Program-made: the position numbers and the translations under genes | NCBI RefSeq assembly: GCF_963675165.1 | Contig: NC_087385.1 | Coordinates: forward strand, 3,410,501-3,474,500 | Direction: 5' to 3' | Length of the DNA stretch: 64,000 bases | From: Halichondria panicea | Lineage: Eukaryota > Porifera > Demospongiae > Suberitida > Halichondriidae | Shown here: positions 1-12,969 of the stretch, one piece after another | Numbering within the stretch: the first letter of the stretch is position 1 | Layout of the letters: each line of letters opens with the position of its first letter | The notes under the pieces: model-generated | What the model was told of the DNA's origin: nothing | Databases searched by the model: none | Seen by the model: only the letters and a program-made list of their open reading frames with translations

Positions 1-439
1 ATTAAAGTTAGAGTTAACAAACATTTTTTGAAGGAGAATTAAGGAGCAGCAACTGGATAGATGAGAAACACTAATCCAGGGAGATCGCAATCTCCCATCA
101 ATGTCAGGCAAAGAAGAAGGCGTGGTCGAGCCCCCCTCCTTCTTTACGGCAAACCCGCAAGGTAGAACACGTGTATCTCACGTCACATTTAAGTGCAGTT
201 AATTCACATGCACATAATTATGTAAGATGTAAGTTTAAGAGGAAGGGGGGTAAACCCCCTATTGCATACCCCTGGATCCGCCGCTACGCTGTTCACACTA
301 AAAAAGAAATGTAGTTTTCACGATACCTACTGGTCGATTTCTGTTGTACTTTCAGACAACACTGTCAGTGTGATAATGGTGTAGCCTAGGTGTAGTTAAT
401 AATACAGTGCTGGAACATGCAGAACATTTGTAGTATAAA

Positions 440-484
440 ATTTCTCTTTTAGTGTGAGGTCCCGGTTCACACTAAAAGAGAAAT
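440..484. repeat. Perfect 18 bp inverted repeat (hairpin)
   Basis: The arm ATTTCTCTTTTAGTGTGA at 440-457 is followed after a 9 bp spacer by its exact reverse complement at 467-484. A related copy of the right arm is at about 291-312. This looks like abutting ends of inverted-repeat elements. In the rest of 1-1021 I see only AT-rich non-coding sequence. Confidence 0.7.
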
Positions 485-1021
485 GTAGCGTTACAGGTTT
501 GTTGCTATCTCTGTATACTTTCAAACAGTATAATAGGTATGTATAATAGACCCATGCATGTCATAAAGCATCTAATACAATTTATATACATAGCTACAAA
601 AAAATTATACAGCTATATATTATGTATAATTAAGCTCATTTTTTCCATGGAAAACCGGCCAGTATACTCACTCCCAGTTTGTTTGCAGCCTGAGCTACAT
701 CTACATCTATAGCGGCTCATGATCCATAGTTCACTGACACTGTCAGAGGAAAACATTGTGCACTGGAAGTAAACAAAGGATTAGCTAAAATCTAACCATA
801 GATAGAACAGTAGGAGGGATTGGAAACGACCAGGCCACCCTGTGTAAACGGTTGAAATACTCTGCGTTATGATTTAGCGGTCGCGAACATTTTTGTGGTT
901 AACCGTTATGAAGTTCTCCTATCCACTAGCAATCACTCAGGGAGTCAGGGGCTGGGAGGTACTCTAGAGAAGTAAGTTTACACCAATGACAAACTGCTAT
1001 GATTTGTGCAATGACATCATT

Positions 1022-1703
1022 GTAAATGATGAAGCAACGTTAGCTTGACTTCAGCATTATAATACGTCTTTTTCTATTACCCAAGTTGTGTACACATATC
1101 ACATACCCACAGGCATCAGCTCTATTTGTATGTTTATGTCTTGTTTTGTGACTTGCTTGTTTTTGGAGATAATACATTTTATATAGTTTCTAGGGTGTCA
1201 TTTGAGACTGAGTGTAAACTTCGTGTACCTGTTATAATCCGATATTTTTGAAAATAGATTTTCAAGGGCAGCTTTTTCCCTTTGGTATTGCTCAATAGTA
1301 CAGTAAGCAAAGTGACGGACGGAATTGCCTGTGAGGCCATTCGTAAAAAAACAAAACATGGAAATAATTGGTAGGCTCTCATTTTCGCTCTTAAGACCAT
1401 CACTTCTATGCATTCGTGGCACACGCTCCCACACCCACAATGCGCTGAAGAACAGTGACATTTCAATTGAGCTGGCTCTTAGCGAGAGCCACCTCAATTA
1501 ACAGTTGATGTACTTACATGTGTTTCTCACTACTTTATTATTTTTACAACTACATGCTTGCCCTCAGTATTAAAGGTTGCTTCCCTCCCCTCCCCAAAAA
1601 AACAAAAAAACATATTGGTGTCTGGAATTGGTGGTTGGGTATATAGTGTCATAGAGAAAGACTTTATATAATGCTAAAGTCAAGCTAACGTTGCTTCATT
1701 TAC
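1022..1703. mobile_element. MITE-like element with ~37 bp terminal inverted repeats
   Basis: The left end GTAAATGATGAAGCAACGTT (1022 on) is matched in inverse orientation by AACGTTGCTTCATTTAC, ending at 1703, and the similarity continues inward through TAGCTTGACTT. The element is 682 bp. Short open frames inside show no recognisable transposase, so it is probably non-autonomous. A piece of the left flank (GATTTGTGCAATGACATCAT) recurs at about 37291. Confidence 0.65.
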
Positions 1704-2353
1704 ACGACCCAAGTCGATCTTTCAAGCACCCTCGCTACTATACCAGACATTGTTGTATACCAGTATTGACTCATGTAGAACCCAGAACCACAACTAGTCG
1801 TCAGTATACTTTTTAAGAACAAAGCTGCCACAATTAAACTTAAAGCTATTATTATAAATTCGAGACTAATAACACTTTTTGTGCAATCAGTCATTCTAAC
1901 ATAATTGCAATTTCATTAATGCCAGTACAAGCTATATATAAGACTTCGGATTGTGTGTACTTAGTGCAACTACTAGCTACTGAGAGCTCTGTATCTCCCG
2001 AACCCATTCACATCCCAATACGAAACTTAAGTGCGATTAAGAGGAATATTATCAGAACATACTACCAAAATATTAAAATTAATATCCCGAAGGCCTCAAC
2101 ACTGGAGTCGATTGTTCACCAATTAATCTTTGACCCCAACCTCACTAGAAGGCATATTTATACAAATGAGAGCCTAATACTTATGCTACAACCACATACA
2201 ATTAGTTTCTAATACAGCAATCACTTCATGAGAAATGAGCATTTGCATGATGCAGTGTAGGTAAAAAACCTTTAATTTTTGCCACACTATAACCACGAAG
2301 CCATGAAACTTTAACCGCACATTTTTGTTGTGGTTTAATATTTCAACAACTAC

Positions 2354-2627
2354 TACCGTATAGCGGGTATATTTTGAGGGTATAAAGTTTCGCGGATGGA
2401 CCATTACAAAAGATTTCGCGGATTTTATTTTCGTGGTCTGAAATCCAGCCTTTTGGCGCATGCGCACATCAACATGCAGCTGTACCTCCACACCGTTAGC
2501 CTCAAATCCATAATACTGAACACGCCTACTATTCAATAAAGATATAAATTTTCGTGGGTATAAATTTTTGCGGTACAGGCTCAATCCGCGAACATTTATA
2601 CCCTCGAAATATATCCGCAATACGGTA
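2354..2627. mobile_element. MITE, TIR family TACCGTATAGCGGGTA (family F6)
   Basis: The element begins TACCGTATAGCGGGTATATT and ends in the inverted form, ATATCCGCAATACGGTA. The interior is rich in TTTCGCGG, TTCGTGG and TTTTGCGG strings. A second full-length relative is at 62677-62883, and eroded relatives are near 10690-10850, 56600-56720 and 59780-59990. There is no coding capacity. Confidence 0.7.
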
Positions 2628-3133
2628 ACCCATGCAACTTCCAGGCCGAACTCAACGCAAATAGACTTTTATCGAAAAACACATTCAGCAGCAGCAGAGG
2701 ACGGTGGCATTTATTGGCACCAATGTAACAATTTTACCTTATAATGCCAGCATAATTAATTCCTATACTAGTTGGGCGTGGCCCGACCTTCCGTTATCGG
2801 GTTGCAAGCTTGTCTGGGATTTTTCTGCTGCATTATGTAACACTGTTATGAATATTAATATTCTCAAGCGGGTGTTAACGGACTTGATGACGTGGCTAGG
2901 CTAAACACATACTAGGCTAAACAGCATACAGTTTCGTAACTAGATGCCAATAGAAGTTTGACCTTGGCTACTTGATGTTATGTAGATGGTAATGGTGTAA
3001 TCTGGCTAGTATGGCTTGTTTAGTACAATGCCCTACGGAGCACAGTATACAAAGGTATAATATTTCATGTGAAACATTAATGTACTGCTGCTGTAAAATG
3101 TTCGATCAGTAGAAACATAGTACTACTGGGAAT

Positions 3134-3783
3134 TCAGTCGAGTGTGTTTAGATAATGCAGCTGTTGGAGAACCTTTTGTTGACTGGTTTCCCGTATTTCA
3201 CCAGCAAGGAACATTTCATCCACAACAGCATACACCTGTAGTTACCAAAGTATGTGCATGAGTGTGTGTTTTATAGTACACATACTAAAAGAGAACACAC
3301 CTTGTAGAAATTGAAAACAAGATCCAGTTCGCACACATTGTGGAAGAATTCGTTCAGGACCTGCAATCAAGTGCACAACTCGTAGGGTGTTACGGTGATA
3401 AGCCCTTACCTCAACAAAGTTATGAATAGCTTCAAGGTAGGCCAAATTGTTGTCGTCTAGGTCCACACAGATAATGAAAAACAGACCGGCATAGCGGCGG
3501 TAGACAATTTTAAAGTTGCGAAACTGCAATGTAAGAGAGTTGCTGATCACTTCCCCAGAAAAAAGAAAACGTAGCGTACGTAATAATACATGTAGTTATG
3601 TAGCTACATTTAGTATAATTATATGCAACTTACAGCTACAAAGTTTGTATGTTTGGCATCCCTGACAGTTACAATCGAGTGAACTTCCTCAATCAGCTTC
3701 TGCTTTTCGTCATCCTCAAAGTGCATGTACCACTTTGCTAACCGAGTCTTTCCTGCTCGGTTTTGTATCAGAATGAAACGAAT
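3134..3783 (-). CDS. AP2S1: AP-2 complex subunit sigma (clathrin adaptor), coding exons 2-5
   Basis: Small sigma subunit of the AP-2 adaptor, which links clathrin to the plasma membrane and binds acidic dileucine cargo signals. Four exons splice in phase 0: 3783-3634 (starts [20 protein letters not shown]), 3523-3410, 3360-3301 and 3235-3134 (TGA at 3136-3134). All introns are GT-AG, of 110, 49 and 65 bp. They encode 141 residues; with a start Met the total is 142, the length of the vertebrate protein. Arg15, Val88 and Leu103, known cargo-pocket residues in mammalian sigma-2, are all present in this numbering. The C-terminal tail ([15 protein letters not shown]) is more diverged. The initiator Met must be the last codon of an upstream exon; one candidate ATG directly followed by GTGGGT is at 6508-6506, but this is weak. 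Family assignment is near certain. Confidence 0.95.
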
Positions 3784-4343
3784 CTGGATAAAATACAGTA
3801 TCACAAGGGTCAATTAATGCACTGACAGAGTGTGGTATGTACAAAAAGACAGCCATCTCGTTTTGCCAGTAAGTTACTCATTCCGTACTGCACCGTTAAT
3901 ATGAAGCACGTACACTGTACTACATACAATGTCTGGTAACAATAGAAAGTGCCTACACAATCTACAAGAAGTGAGGGCATATTCGAAAGTGTCCACAATG
4001 TTCCAGGAAGTTTGTAGTGAAAAAGTGATAAGAATCACAACACTTGTTTCCATACCGAATAGAATGGAAGGAGAAAAGTCAGAGGATGCGTAACCACAGA
4101 TAGAAGATGATTGGTAACGGAAGTACACTAACATTCGATTTACTCATGTTTTAATTGAGGCTGTTTCAACAAGCCAAAGCTATAGATGGGCAGGACTTGG
4201 GCCATGCCCATCTAGCCAATTTGATGGCCTATTTCTACACACAGTGCATAATAAACCACTAGCCCAGTCTGTGCAACTCACTTATATTTAAAGGTATATA
4301 CCTACATGTACATGTATTGTAGTATTAGCAATACAAGACTAAA

Positions 4344-4872
4344 CTAGAGCACTAAAGTGCAAACCCTCGGCTGGTGACGTGACATGATTAGCAGTGCATG
4401 TAGTGATGAATATCATGTAGGACTTATTAAACTGTCTATATAGCACAGACCTGACTGGAGGCATGCTGAAACATTTGAGAACATGGTTTTATATGCACTG
4501 TGGACTAGGATCACAGCAAAGAAGCCTGGAATCTCATGCAGAGAAGTATGGCTCCTGGAATAGGATCCCAGAGTCAGCTAACAGAGAAACTGAACCAGAC
4601 ACAATTCTAGCTTTCTATTGATTCGACCCTTTTTTCCACAAACAATCAGTAATTATTGTTTCGAATAATAGCCGCATCTATGGTTTATGTAGTACGCAAA
4701 AAGCTTCTTAGGTTTAGCTCGCCTTTTCTGCGAAACAAAACTTCTTTGGTTTCCCTACGTACAAATTGTGATGCCTAAATCACCAGGTAAGCCAAACTGA
4801 GCGACAGACACACGGACACACAGACAGACTAACAGACTACTGTAACCGAGGCCGCCTATATACACGCCTTGG
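4344..4872 (-). mobile_element. Non-autonomous element F3, minus copy
   Basis: Reverse-oriented copy of the family also seen at 48187-48728. One end carries the palindrome GCACTAAAGTGC next to AAACCCTCGG. The other end carries a hairpin-forming CCGAGGCCGCC block preceded by an ACAGACAGACTAACAGAC tract. The interior shares long blocks with the 48 kb copy, including CCACAGTGCATATA and GCATGCCTCCAG. It has no coding capacity. Confidence 0.75.
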
Positions 4873-6700
4873 ATTAATAACCCCAGTACACTTACAAAAA
4901 ATGTATAACTGCACTGGAGTGTCCCTTTTTACTGGGTGTGGTCAGTCATTAGCAAGTACCACACTTTCGCAGGTATAAATTTCAGCTATTTCAGAAAAAT
5001 CGCAAATTAATTTGTACTCGCAGATAATTGGAAAATGCAATGTAGTTTAATGAGTTAAACGTAGTTAACGGGGAAGTACCCTAACCGCGGCGTTGCCTCG
5101 GGTACACGCTATGATAACAAAGGCTTGGCCCTGGCCTTACCGCGCGTGCGCAGTATCTGCCACACACGTGTCAGTAGCCAGAGTGTTGTAAAAGACTCAT
5201 GTAACTCTTTGCCTCCCACCCTCCCATTCACATCGGTTAGAGCCCTAACCACCTTTTCCATCCGACGATGTTGATTTATCGGTTTGGGGGGGCTGAATGA
5301 AGGCCCCCAACACTTAAGTGCTTAAGGCTAATCGCGGGGCCCGTCTCTCAGTACTCCCCCAAAAACCTAACCGCAGTCACGTGACCTCCAACCTCTAGCG
5401 CAACAGAGACGTGGGGGACTTGACCTACGCTTAGACCCGGTACTGCCAAAATATGACATAATATCCTCGCACCGGATATGACGCCTTCGCTATAATTATA
5501 CCACAATCTGTACAACCATAGTTAAATGAATATAAAACGACTTGTGAGTAATTAGAAACGCTATGAATAACAACTGCAATAATTGCACGCTGTCAATGAC
5601 AATGTATGGTTTTCGAATAACGGCCACTGCTAAATAATAAAACTGCAGAGAACTTCATCAGTTACTCCTGCAATGAGTAGCCTTGCCATTGCAATCCCAT
5701 AATTATTGCACCCTTGACCGTACTATTAATTATACTAACAATACAGTAAGACCTCGATTTAAGGTGACACTTCTAAATAATTACGAAGCCAGAAGTCGTT
5801 TCTTTTAGAGGTTAAACAATTTTGTTGAAGTTCTGGTGTCGCATATTTAGAGGGTCATATCTAATTGAAGGTAGCTCCAACTACCCTACTTGCCTCGATT
5901 TGAGGCCACATAAATATTTGCTATAACATACAGTGGAACCTCTGAATAAAGGACATTTTGGGAGCAGAGCTTTTGTCCGGTGGGAGGTTCAGCCATATCA
6001 AGGAATTACAGATAGTATGTTCATGTATTGTCTGTATGGACCCTATGTATAGTTCAAGAAGCTAAGGAACTAGCTGAAATCAAAGATATAAAGCTTCTTG
6101 CGGCCTAGAATCGAGGCTGTGGTTTGACCTCTATTTAGGGAGCGACAAAAAAGTTTGTCAATGCAGCAGTCGCTACTTTTAGAGGTCAGAAAATTGGAAA
6201 GATCGAGGGTGTCGCATATTTGGAGGGTCGCTTTAAATCAAATAAGTACGGTATTAGTGGACTTCTAAGTCTATGTTTATGTTTTTGTTCATGTTTGTTT
6301 TTCAAGGCATCAATCTAGCTGATAAGACTCCGCTGGTTAAATAACTACTACTACTACACTGAGTAAATGGTTCCCAACCCTTCGCACACATACACGTGAC
6401 ATGGGGCAGTGAAGAAAATGTGTTACAACTGCAAACAATAATGTACACGTCAGGGTCTAGCACCTCCAGCCAGCTAACCCAACACAACACCAATGGTTCA
6501 CCCACCATAATACTCAGAACAGGAACACAGCAGGCTTGAATAATTCACAGCTAGAGCTATATATATATGTATCTAGCTAGCTAACTCTAGCTAGCTGGGT
6601 TTCTTGTTTTTCGTGTAAGGTTGAGCTCCAATATTATTTTCACAGCGTTTAATTGGGTTGGCGAGCTTGCTGACCCATAGCCTCGAATCCAGGCCGATTA
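4873..6700. other. Gene-free region with degenerate repeat ends
   Basis: No gene recognised. Two eroded pogo-like TIRs occur: CAGTAAGACCTCGATTTAAG near 5743 and CAGTGGAACCTCTGAATAAA near 5934. A G+C-richer patch (5080-5450) has no convincing frame. The ATG at 6508-6506 is followed by GTGGGT and could be the AP2S1 first exon, at low confidence. Confidence 0.4.
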
Positions 6701-6857
6701 AAATCGGCGTGGTCTCGAGGCTAGCTGACCAAGGCAGAGGAGGGTCAAAAGGTCACTAATGAATTATCACGTGAGCTTACTTTTTGTATATTTGCAGTGT
6801 GACCAAGGGCGTATGAAGAGAAGAGGGGCATGCAACTCGCAATGTATACTGTGTAGT

Positions 6858-6928
6858 AGACTGGCGGCGACAGCCGCCCGAGCGCGTAGCGCGAGCTACG
6901 CACGCAAGGGGCTGTTGCCGCCAGTCTA
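6858..6928. repeat. G+C-rich hairpin with 18 bp arms
   Basis: AGACTGGCGGCGACAGCC is followed after about 35 bp by its near-perfect inverse, GGCTGTTGCCGCCAGTCT. The loop contains its own palindromic GCGCGTAGCGCGAGC core. It is very unlike the AT-rich flanks. The region 6929-7739 shows no recognisable gene. Confidence 0.65.
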
Positions 6929-7739
6929 ACTGTGTAGTCGTCAAAAAACTGATGAGTCAGCAGGATATACTATATTTAGCCAACCGCCTACACATAAATA
7001 GGTGTGCTAGTGGGCGTGAACACTGTTATACTAGAAATTTACCGCAAAATTAATTTAGAAGAGCTTTATAGAATTGATCAATGGCTACTTCTAGTCTAGC
7101 ATTGGTCCTTCTCTTCCGCTTGTTGACCTTTGTGGCTAACTCTACCCAACAGTAACAGTGCTAGCTAGCTAGCTGGCTTGGTGACTATTATGGAGTAAGT
7201 GCACGTGCAATCTATTTTTAGTGCACACGCCCCTCCCATTTGTAATTTGATAGATTGTAGTTGCATGCCCTCTTCTCTTGGTGTGACTGCTTTTACACGC
7301 TTGTAGTGCCACAAATCCGAAATGCCTAAAAAATAGGAAATGAAGAGCATTATGGGTGTGGCACTGTGGGTGTGTCTGGAATTCGCACTCATAAAATTGA
7401 AATGCGCGTGTGTGTGCGTGACACTATAGTGTCATCTTATAAGAACCACAACAGACAAGAGCAATTAGTTCTATTCCAACACCTGTGCTGTATATGCTGC
7501 CCCAAGCTAGATCTACCACTGAGTATATAGTTGATGAGCTGTCAGCCTGGTTTTTCATTATCGGCCATGTGAGCTGCATAATCCATTTCAGTCTGCTGTC
7601 AATGCCGGCTGAAGAGGAGGCCCATGTAAGTCCATGCACATTGATTTATACTTTAGCACTCTTCACAATCTTGCAGCTGTAGATCTGCAGAGATGAGTCA
7701 TTATAATTTTATTACCGGATTTTCTGAATCTGAAGCTGT

Positions 7740-7962
7740 AACCTCGAGACCAGCCTTTCGTATCTGAAAGAACACCTGGTCAAGTTCCAATGTGCAACTT
7801 GTCTAGCTGAGTCAGCGTTTTACAGTATCATAATGATATTCACGGGTAATACACCTTGTGCGGGTAGTTATCGGTCCAAAAAATTCCTGTATTCTAGAAC
7901 GAGTGCTACATTGGAACTTGACCAGGCGTTCTTTCAGATAACGAACGGCTGGTCTCGAGGCT
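7740..7962. mobile_element. MITE with ~55 bp imperfect TIRs (CCTCGAGACCAGCC)
   Basis: The left end ACCTCGAGACCAGCCTTTCG continues into ATCTGAAAGAAC and CCTGGTCAAGTTCCAATGT. The right end has the same blocks inverted and ends GGCTGGTCTCGAGG. At 223 bp it cannot encode a transposase. Confidence 0.7.
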
Positions 7963-10260
7963 ATACTGAAGCTGGCCCACAGCAAAATGTATACCAATAT
8001 CAACAACTGGAGAGTACTAGATATATACACAGGCGCGCATCATTATATATTATATGCAACTATAATTATTATATCAGTGCCCATAATAATTATACACACA
8101 TCATGCATGTCAAGACATTCAAATACAATTACAGGCTGTAATAAATTAATTATAGAAAACAACGTTTGGAAAGAAGAGACTTGACCGTATATCTTCCCTT
8201 CCCGAAAAATGCTTATAAGGCTTTGATGTCTTTGATTGAAAGGTCGTGTACATATCAATGTATATATTTACCTGTACACACACCGAACAAATCTTGCTGT
8301 ACTGAAGTAGAGAATCCTCCCTCTCACATACGTCTCCGAAAAGAGGATAATTTTTATTGCCAACACTTGTACTAATGAATCAAGAGAAGTTGCCTTTTCG
8401 ATCGCTCAAAAGGAGATGGCACACGAAAGCTCATGCATGCAGAAAGAGACATAAAAACAATTGTTTAAGTATCAGCTAGGCCATGCACCAAAGCCAATTT
8501 TGATTACAAAGCCCCTCTCAAACACGTTACATCTTAGGAGAAACTCCAGATCAATTTGATGAGCGTGATAGATGCACCGATCACCGTGTTGATGGCAAGA
8601 AGTATACCAGTGGATGCTATCTCTTATGTATCGATGTATGCTCACGTTACTTGCACTTGTAGCTTTGCTCGCTGTATTCTAAAGACATATATAGCTGTTG
8701 TGTCTGAGCAGTTACTCCACATATTCTCTGACCTTGGTACGTCATCTGTCATTCAAATAAGTGATAAGTGATATATATATGGGTTCCGAGTTTATGGGGG
8801 TGGTAGAAAGGCCCGGGTGCATGGCTGGTAAAAACTAATCCTTATCAAGAGGAGTTAAGTGGCGTATTATGTGGCAGAGAATTGGAGACTGGTTCAGCAT
8901 TAGGCTGTTTCTCGGTCAACAATTTTATATATATCGTTTTAAACGACCAGGCAGTGTATGTCGTAATCAAGCTACCCCTAGAGCACATACTTTCCAAAAC
9001 ATGACAAATATCTATACTATATAGTTCATGCGATTACTTGCACCTCAGTGAAATCAGAAAGAAGCTCACTGAGGTAATTACTACAGAATCTACATTAAAG
9101 CTATACTCCGTATGATCAAGACAGCATGAATGGACTGAATTGGGGCTTCAAAATTTGAACTTTGTACCTACAGATAGAGATCGGCCAAGTTGTGATTTAG
9201 CTGTAAACTGTTATACGCTTACCTTAAGTTACTATTGCCTAAACTTCACGTGAGCTGACGTAAGCTAATTAAAACCAAATAGCGTAAAAAACTACAACAA
9301 AAAAAGCATAAAGATCTAGTCTATAAAATCTAAAATTTTAACTTTGTTCCTTGCTCTATAATAATTATATTAATAGTATTATGGTTTACTTACAAATGTA
9401 TATAAACTGCATGCATGTTACACTTATCTCAAGTGGTTTTTTTGCAATTTACTAGTTGCCCAAAACTTCCAAGTGAACTGCAAAGGCAGTGTACTTATAA
9501 TGGCAACCATGCATGCATGCATAAAAGTATAAGAATGATAACTATTATACGCATGCAATGCATGTACAATTATAATAATTATGTACGTACTTCTTAAGAG
9601 ATGCATATATTCTGTTCCTCTTCTGGCTCAGTATATATAATGGCTTTCATGCACATGCAGGATGAAAGATCTCATCGCACTCTTTGAGACAAGATAAAGT
9701 CAAAATGAGGACAGTGTGCGGTTGACAATGATCGAGGAGGTTGAATACAACTGGGTATATATATAGAAGCATCTCCCTGTCTATTATACCAAATCATACA
9801 ACACTGGTTTGTCAATAGGTCTGTCCATGCATTAAACAATACTGTATAAGCAATGTGCAGAGGCATATACAGTAATACTGGACTCTCGTTAATCCAGCCA
9901 CCCTTGTGCAGCTTTGCCGGAATATCGAGGTGGCCGCATTTCATAAAATAGCCGCGGCTAAAAAAAGCAACCCTACCTCAGATCTAATGACTAATTTTGC
10001 GGTTTCTATTTAAGTGTAATCCTGCCAAACCACACCCCAAACGTCATATCCGGCCGTAATAAACATTAAGCCTAGTTTGGGACAGTCAATACTGCATGGC
10101 CAGTATATATATGGAATAGCGAGTGGCCGCATTTCAGGGCGAGTTTTGTGCAGTAAAAATCTAGCTAGCAATCTGTGCTAAACTAAATAGCCGGTATATA
10201 ATTATTGAGGTGGCCCTACTCAGTCAGAGAGCTGAGTTTATACTGAGAATGAGACCATGC
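7963..10260. other. Gene-free AT-rich region
   Basis: Microsatellite-like TATATA, TAATTATAA and CATGCATGC stretches and short open frames without recognisable domains. I see no splice-consistent coding series and no RNA gene. Confidence 0.4.
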
Positions 10261-10560
10261 ACATACAAGATGCTCATAGATCATTCACCCCGTGCGTTGG
10301 TTGAGCTTCAAAGCGGAAAACGGATACAGTAACTTTTTATTGTAATGTCTTTATGATTACGGGAATGATCGTGAATTGGGAACGATCGTGGATCTATGAT
10401 TATAGTTGTTTTTTGTCGTCGTAGAAGATCGCCTACGAGTTTCACAATAATAAGTATATGGACAGTCTCAATCATCAGCAGTTAAAGCAGTTCATGATTA
10501 AAGTGCATGTATTATATAGTTTGCTTAAACAGCTCATTTTTGTGTCCACATGCACACACA
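10261..10560 (+). mobile_element. Non-autonomous element F9, partial copy
   Basis: Starts TGCTCATAGATCATTCACCC and shares blocks in the same order with 57268-57530 (CACCCCGTGCGTTG, a GATACA..AACTTTT block, TCGCCTACGAGTTTC, CAGCTCATTTTTG). The terminal CCCCTG..CGGGG hairpin of the second copy is missing here, so this copy is 3'-truncated or diverged. Confidence 0.6.
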
Positions 10561-10854
10561 CTTACACAGACTAGTTACCTTATAGCGAGAAATGTTCACG
10601 TGTGCAAATCACTGTACAAGTATTGTTCAAGTATTGTGTTCAACAAGTAATATTTTCACTATTTGGCCTCAGAGCCCTCAGCAGGATTGCTCGTGGGTTC
10701 TAATATTTGCGGTTGAATGCCACCCACCAATGTAAAATACCAGTGTGTGGGAGTTTATGCTGGTTTTAATTTCCCCGTTAACTTCTCTGCCCTCGAAAGC
10801 AAAATTTTGCATATCACGAAAATTTCCCGCTATACGGTATATCGTAGAATATAC

Positions 10855-12640
10855 TGGCTCAGTCACTCTATACATACCCTGAAGCTATGGCTGGAAATAA
10901 AAGGACTGAAATTTAACAGAAAGTGTGCAAAATTTGTTTCAGGATTTGTGTTAACACAAATCCTGAAACTTCATCCATGGGATAACAGCAACATTTGAGT
11001 CACAGTAAGCTGGCTCAGTCACTCTATACATACCCTGAAGCTATGGCTGGAAATAGAAGGACTGAAATTTAACAGAAAGTGTGCAAAATTTGCGTTAACG
11101 CAAATCCTGAAACTTCATCCACGGGATAACAACAAAACATTGAGCCACAGTAAGCTGGCTCAGTCACTTTATACATACCCTGAAGCAATGGCCAGAAATA
11201 GAAGGACTGTAAATTTAACAGAAAGTGTGCAAAATTTGTTTCAGGATTTGCGTTAACGCAATCCTGAAACTTCATCCATGGGATAACAGCAACATATTGA
11301 GTCACAGTAAGCTGGCTCAGTCACTCTATACATACCCTGAAGCAATGGCTAGAAATAGAAGGACTGTAAATTTAACAGAAAGTGTGCAAAATTTGTTTCA
11401 GGATTTGCGTTAACGCAAATCCTGAAACTTCATCCACGGGATAACAGCAACACATTGAGTCACAGTAAGCAGGTTCAGTCACTCTATACATACCCTGAAG
11501 CTATGGCTGGAAATATAAGGATTGTAAATTTAAAGGAGACTGCACAATGTAGTTTCAGGATTCGCGTTAATTAACACAAATCCTGAAACTTTATCTGATA
11601 GTCTAAATTAGACTCTATACGGGATATCAAGAAAACATTGAGCAACAAACTAATTTCAGGATTTGTGTCAACACAAATCCTGAAACTTCATCCATGGGAT
11701 AACAGCAACACATTAAGCCACAGTAAGTTGGCTCAGTCACTCTATACATACCCTGAAGCTATGGCTGGAAATAGAAGGACTGTAAATATAAAGGAACTGC
11801 ACAATGTAGTTTCAGGATTTGCGTTAACACAAATCCTGAAACTTCATCCACGGGATAACAGCAACACATTGAACCACAGTAAGCTGGCTCAGTCACTCTA
11901 TACATACCCTGAAGCTATGGCTGGAAATAGAAGGACTGTAAATATAAAGGAACTGCACAATGTAGTTTCAGGATTTGCGTTCATCCACGGGATAACAGCA
12001 ACACATTGAGCCACAGTAAGCTGGCTCGGTCACTCTATACATACCCTGAAGCTATGGCTGGAAATAGAAGGACTGTAAATATAAAGGAACTGCACAATGT
12101 AGTTTCAGGATTTGCGTTAACACAAATCCTGAAACTTCATCCACGGGATAACAGCAACATATTGAGCCACAGTAAGCTGGCTCAGTCACTCTATACATAC
12201 CCTGAAGCAATGGCTAGAAATAGAAGGACTATAAATATAAACGAGACTGCACAATGTAGTTTCAGGATTTGCGTTAAAAATCCTGAAACTTCATCCACGG
12301 GATAACAGCAACATATTGAGCCACAGTAAGCTGGCTCAGTCACTCTATACATACCCTGAAGCTATAGCTGGAAAGAGACGGGCTGTAAATTTAACGGAGA
12401 GTGCATGCACAGACTCGTTTCAGAATTTGTGTCAACCATGCATTCAGGCTAAACATGCACAAATCCTGAAACCTCCGATCTGTCTCACAGGATAATAGCA
12501 ACACACATTGAGCCACACTTACCCACAGTAAGCTAGCCCAGTTACTCTATACACACCCTAAAGTCTACCTAGGAATTAGCATTATTGTGAATGTATTACA
12601 AAGAGAGAGTGGGTCTGCACAAACTCGATTGAAAATGACA
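10855..12640 (+). repeat. Satellite array, ~156 bp unit with a central 30 bp palindrome
   Basis: About eleven units start TGGCTCAGTCACTCTATACA (10855, 11011, 11156, 11313, 11471, 11729, 11885, 12022, 12178, 12332; a degenerate one near 12533). Spacing is mostly 154-158 bp, with 145 and 137 bp variants and one 258 bp step holding an extra partial unit. Each unit carries GATTTGCGTTAACGCAAATC inside a longer palindrome (TTCAGG...CCTGAA) centred on GTTAAC. Because 156 is divisible by three, frames stay open across several units (for example 11638-12305, repeating SLYTYPEAMAGNRRTVNIKE). I regard this as a by-product of periodicity, not a gene. The last units are degenerate. Confidence 0.93.
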
Positions 12641-12969
12641 TGAAAAGGATGGATGGCCGGATACAGTGAGCCACAGGCAAAGTACACAGTACCTTAGCTA
12701 GACTAAAGATAATAAGCTTATATATAGACTATACTCTGTTGTCAGTTTGACTCATCTATTCTTGACTCGAGATTAGTTGTACTACAGTCAGCTAGTGCAA
12801 GTGCGCAATAATTTTACCTTTGCGCATTTTAACAATGGAATGTATGGCCACACCCATAATGCTCTTCATTTCCTATTTTTTAGGCATTTCGGATTTTCGG
12901 ATTTGTGGCACAACACGCGCAGATTCGAGACTATTACGCGCTCTGATTTTGTATAAATTAGGCCTAGGG

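Noticed and set aside
11638..12305. Long repetitive open frame (TYPEAMAGNRRTVN repeats) as a possible gene
   Set aside because: It follows from a 156 bp satellite period divisible by three. It has no domain, the frame breaks at units of other length, and the conserved part is a DNA palindrome, not the peptide.
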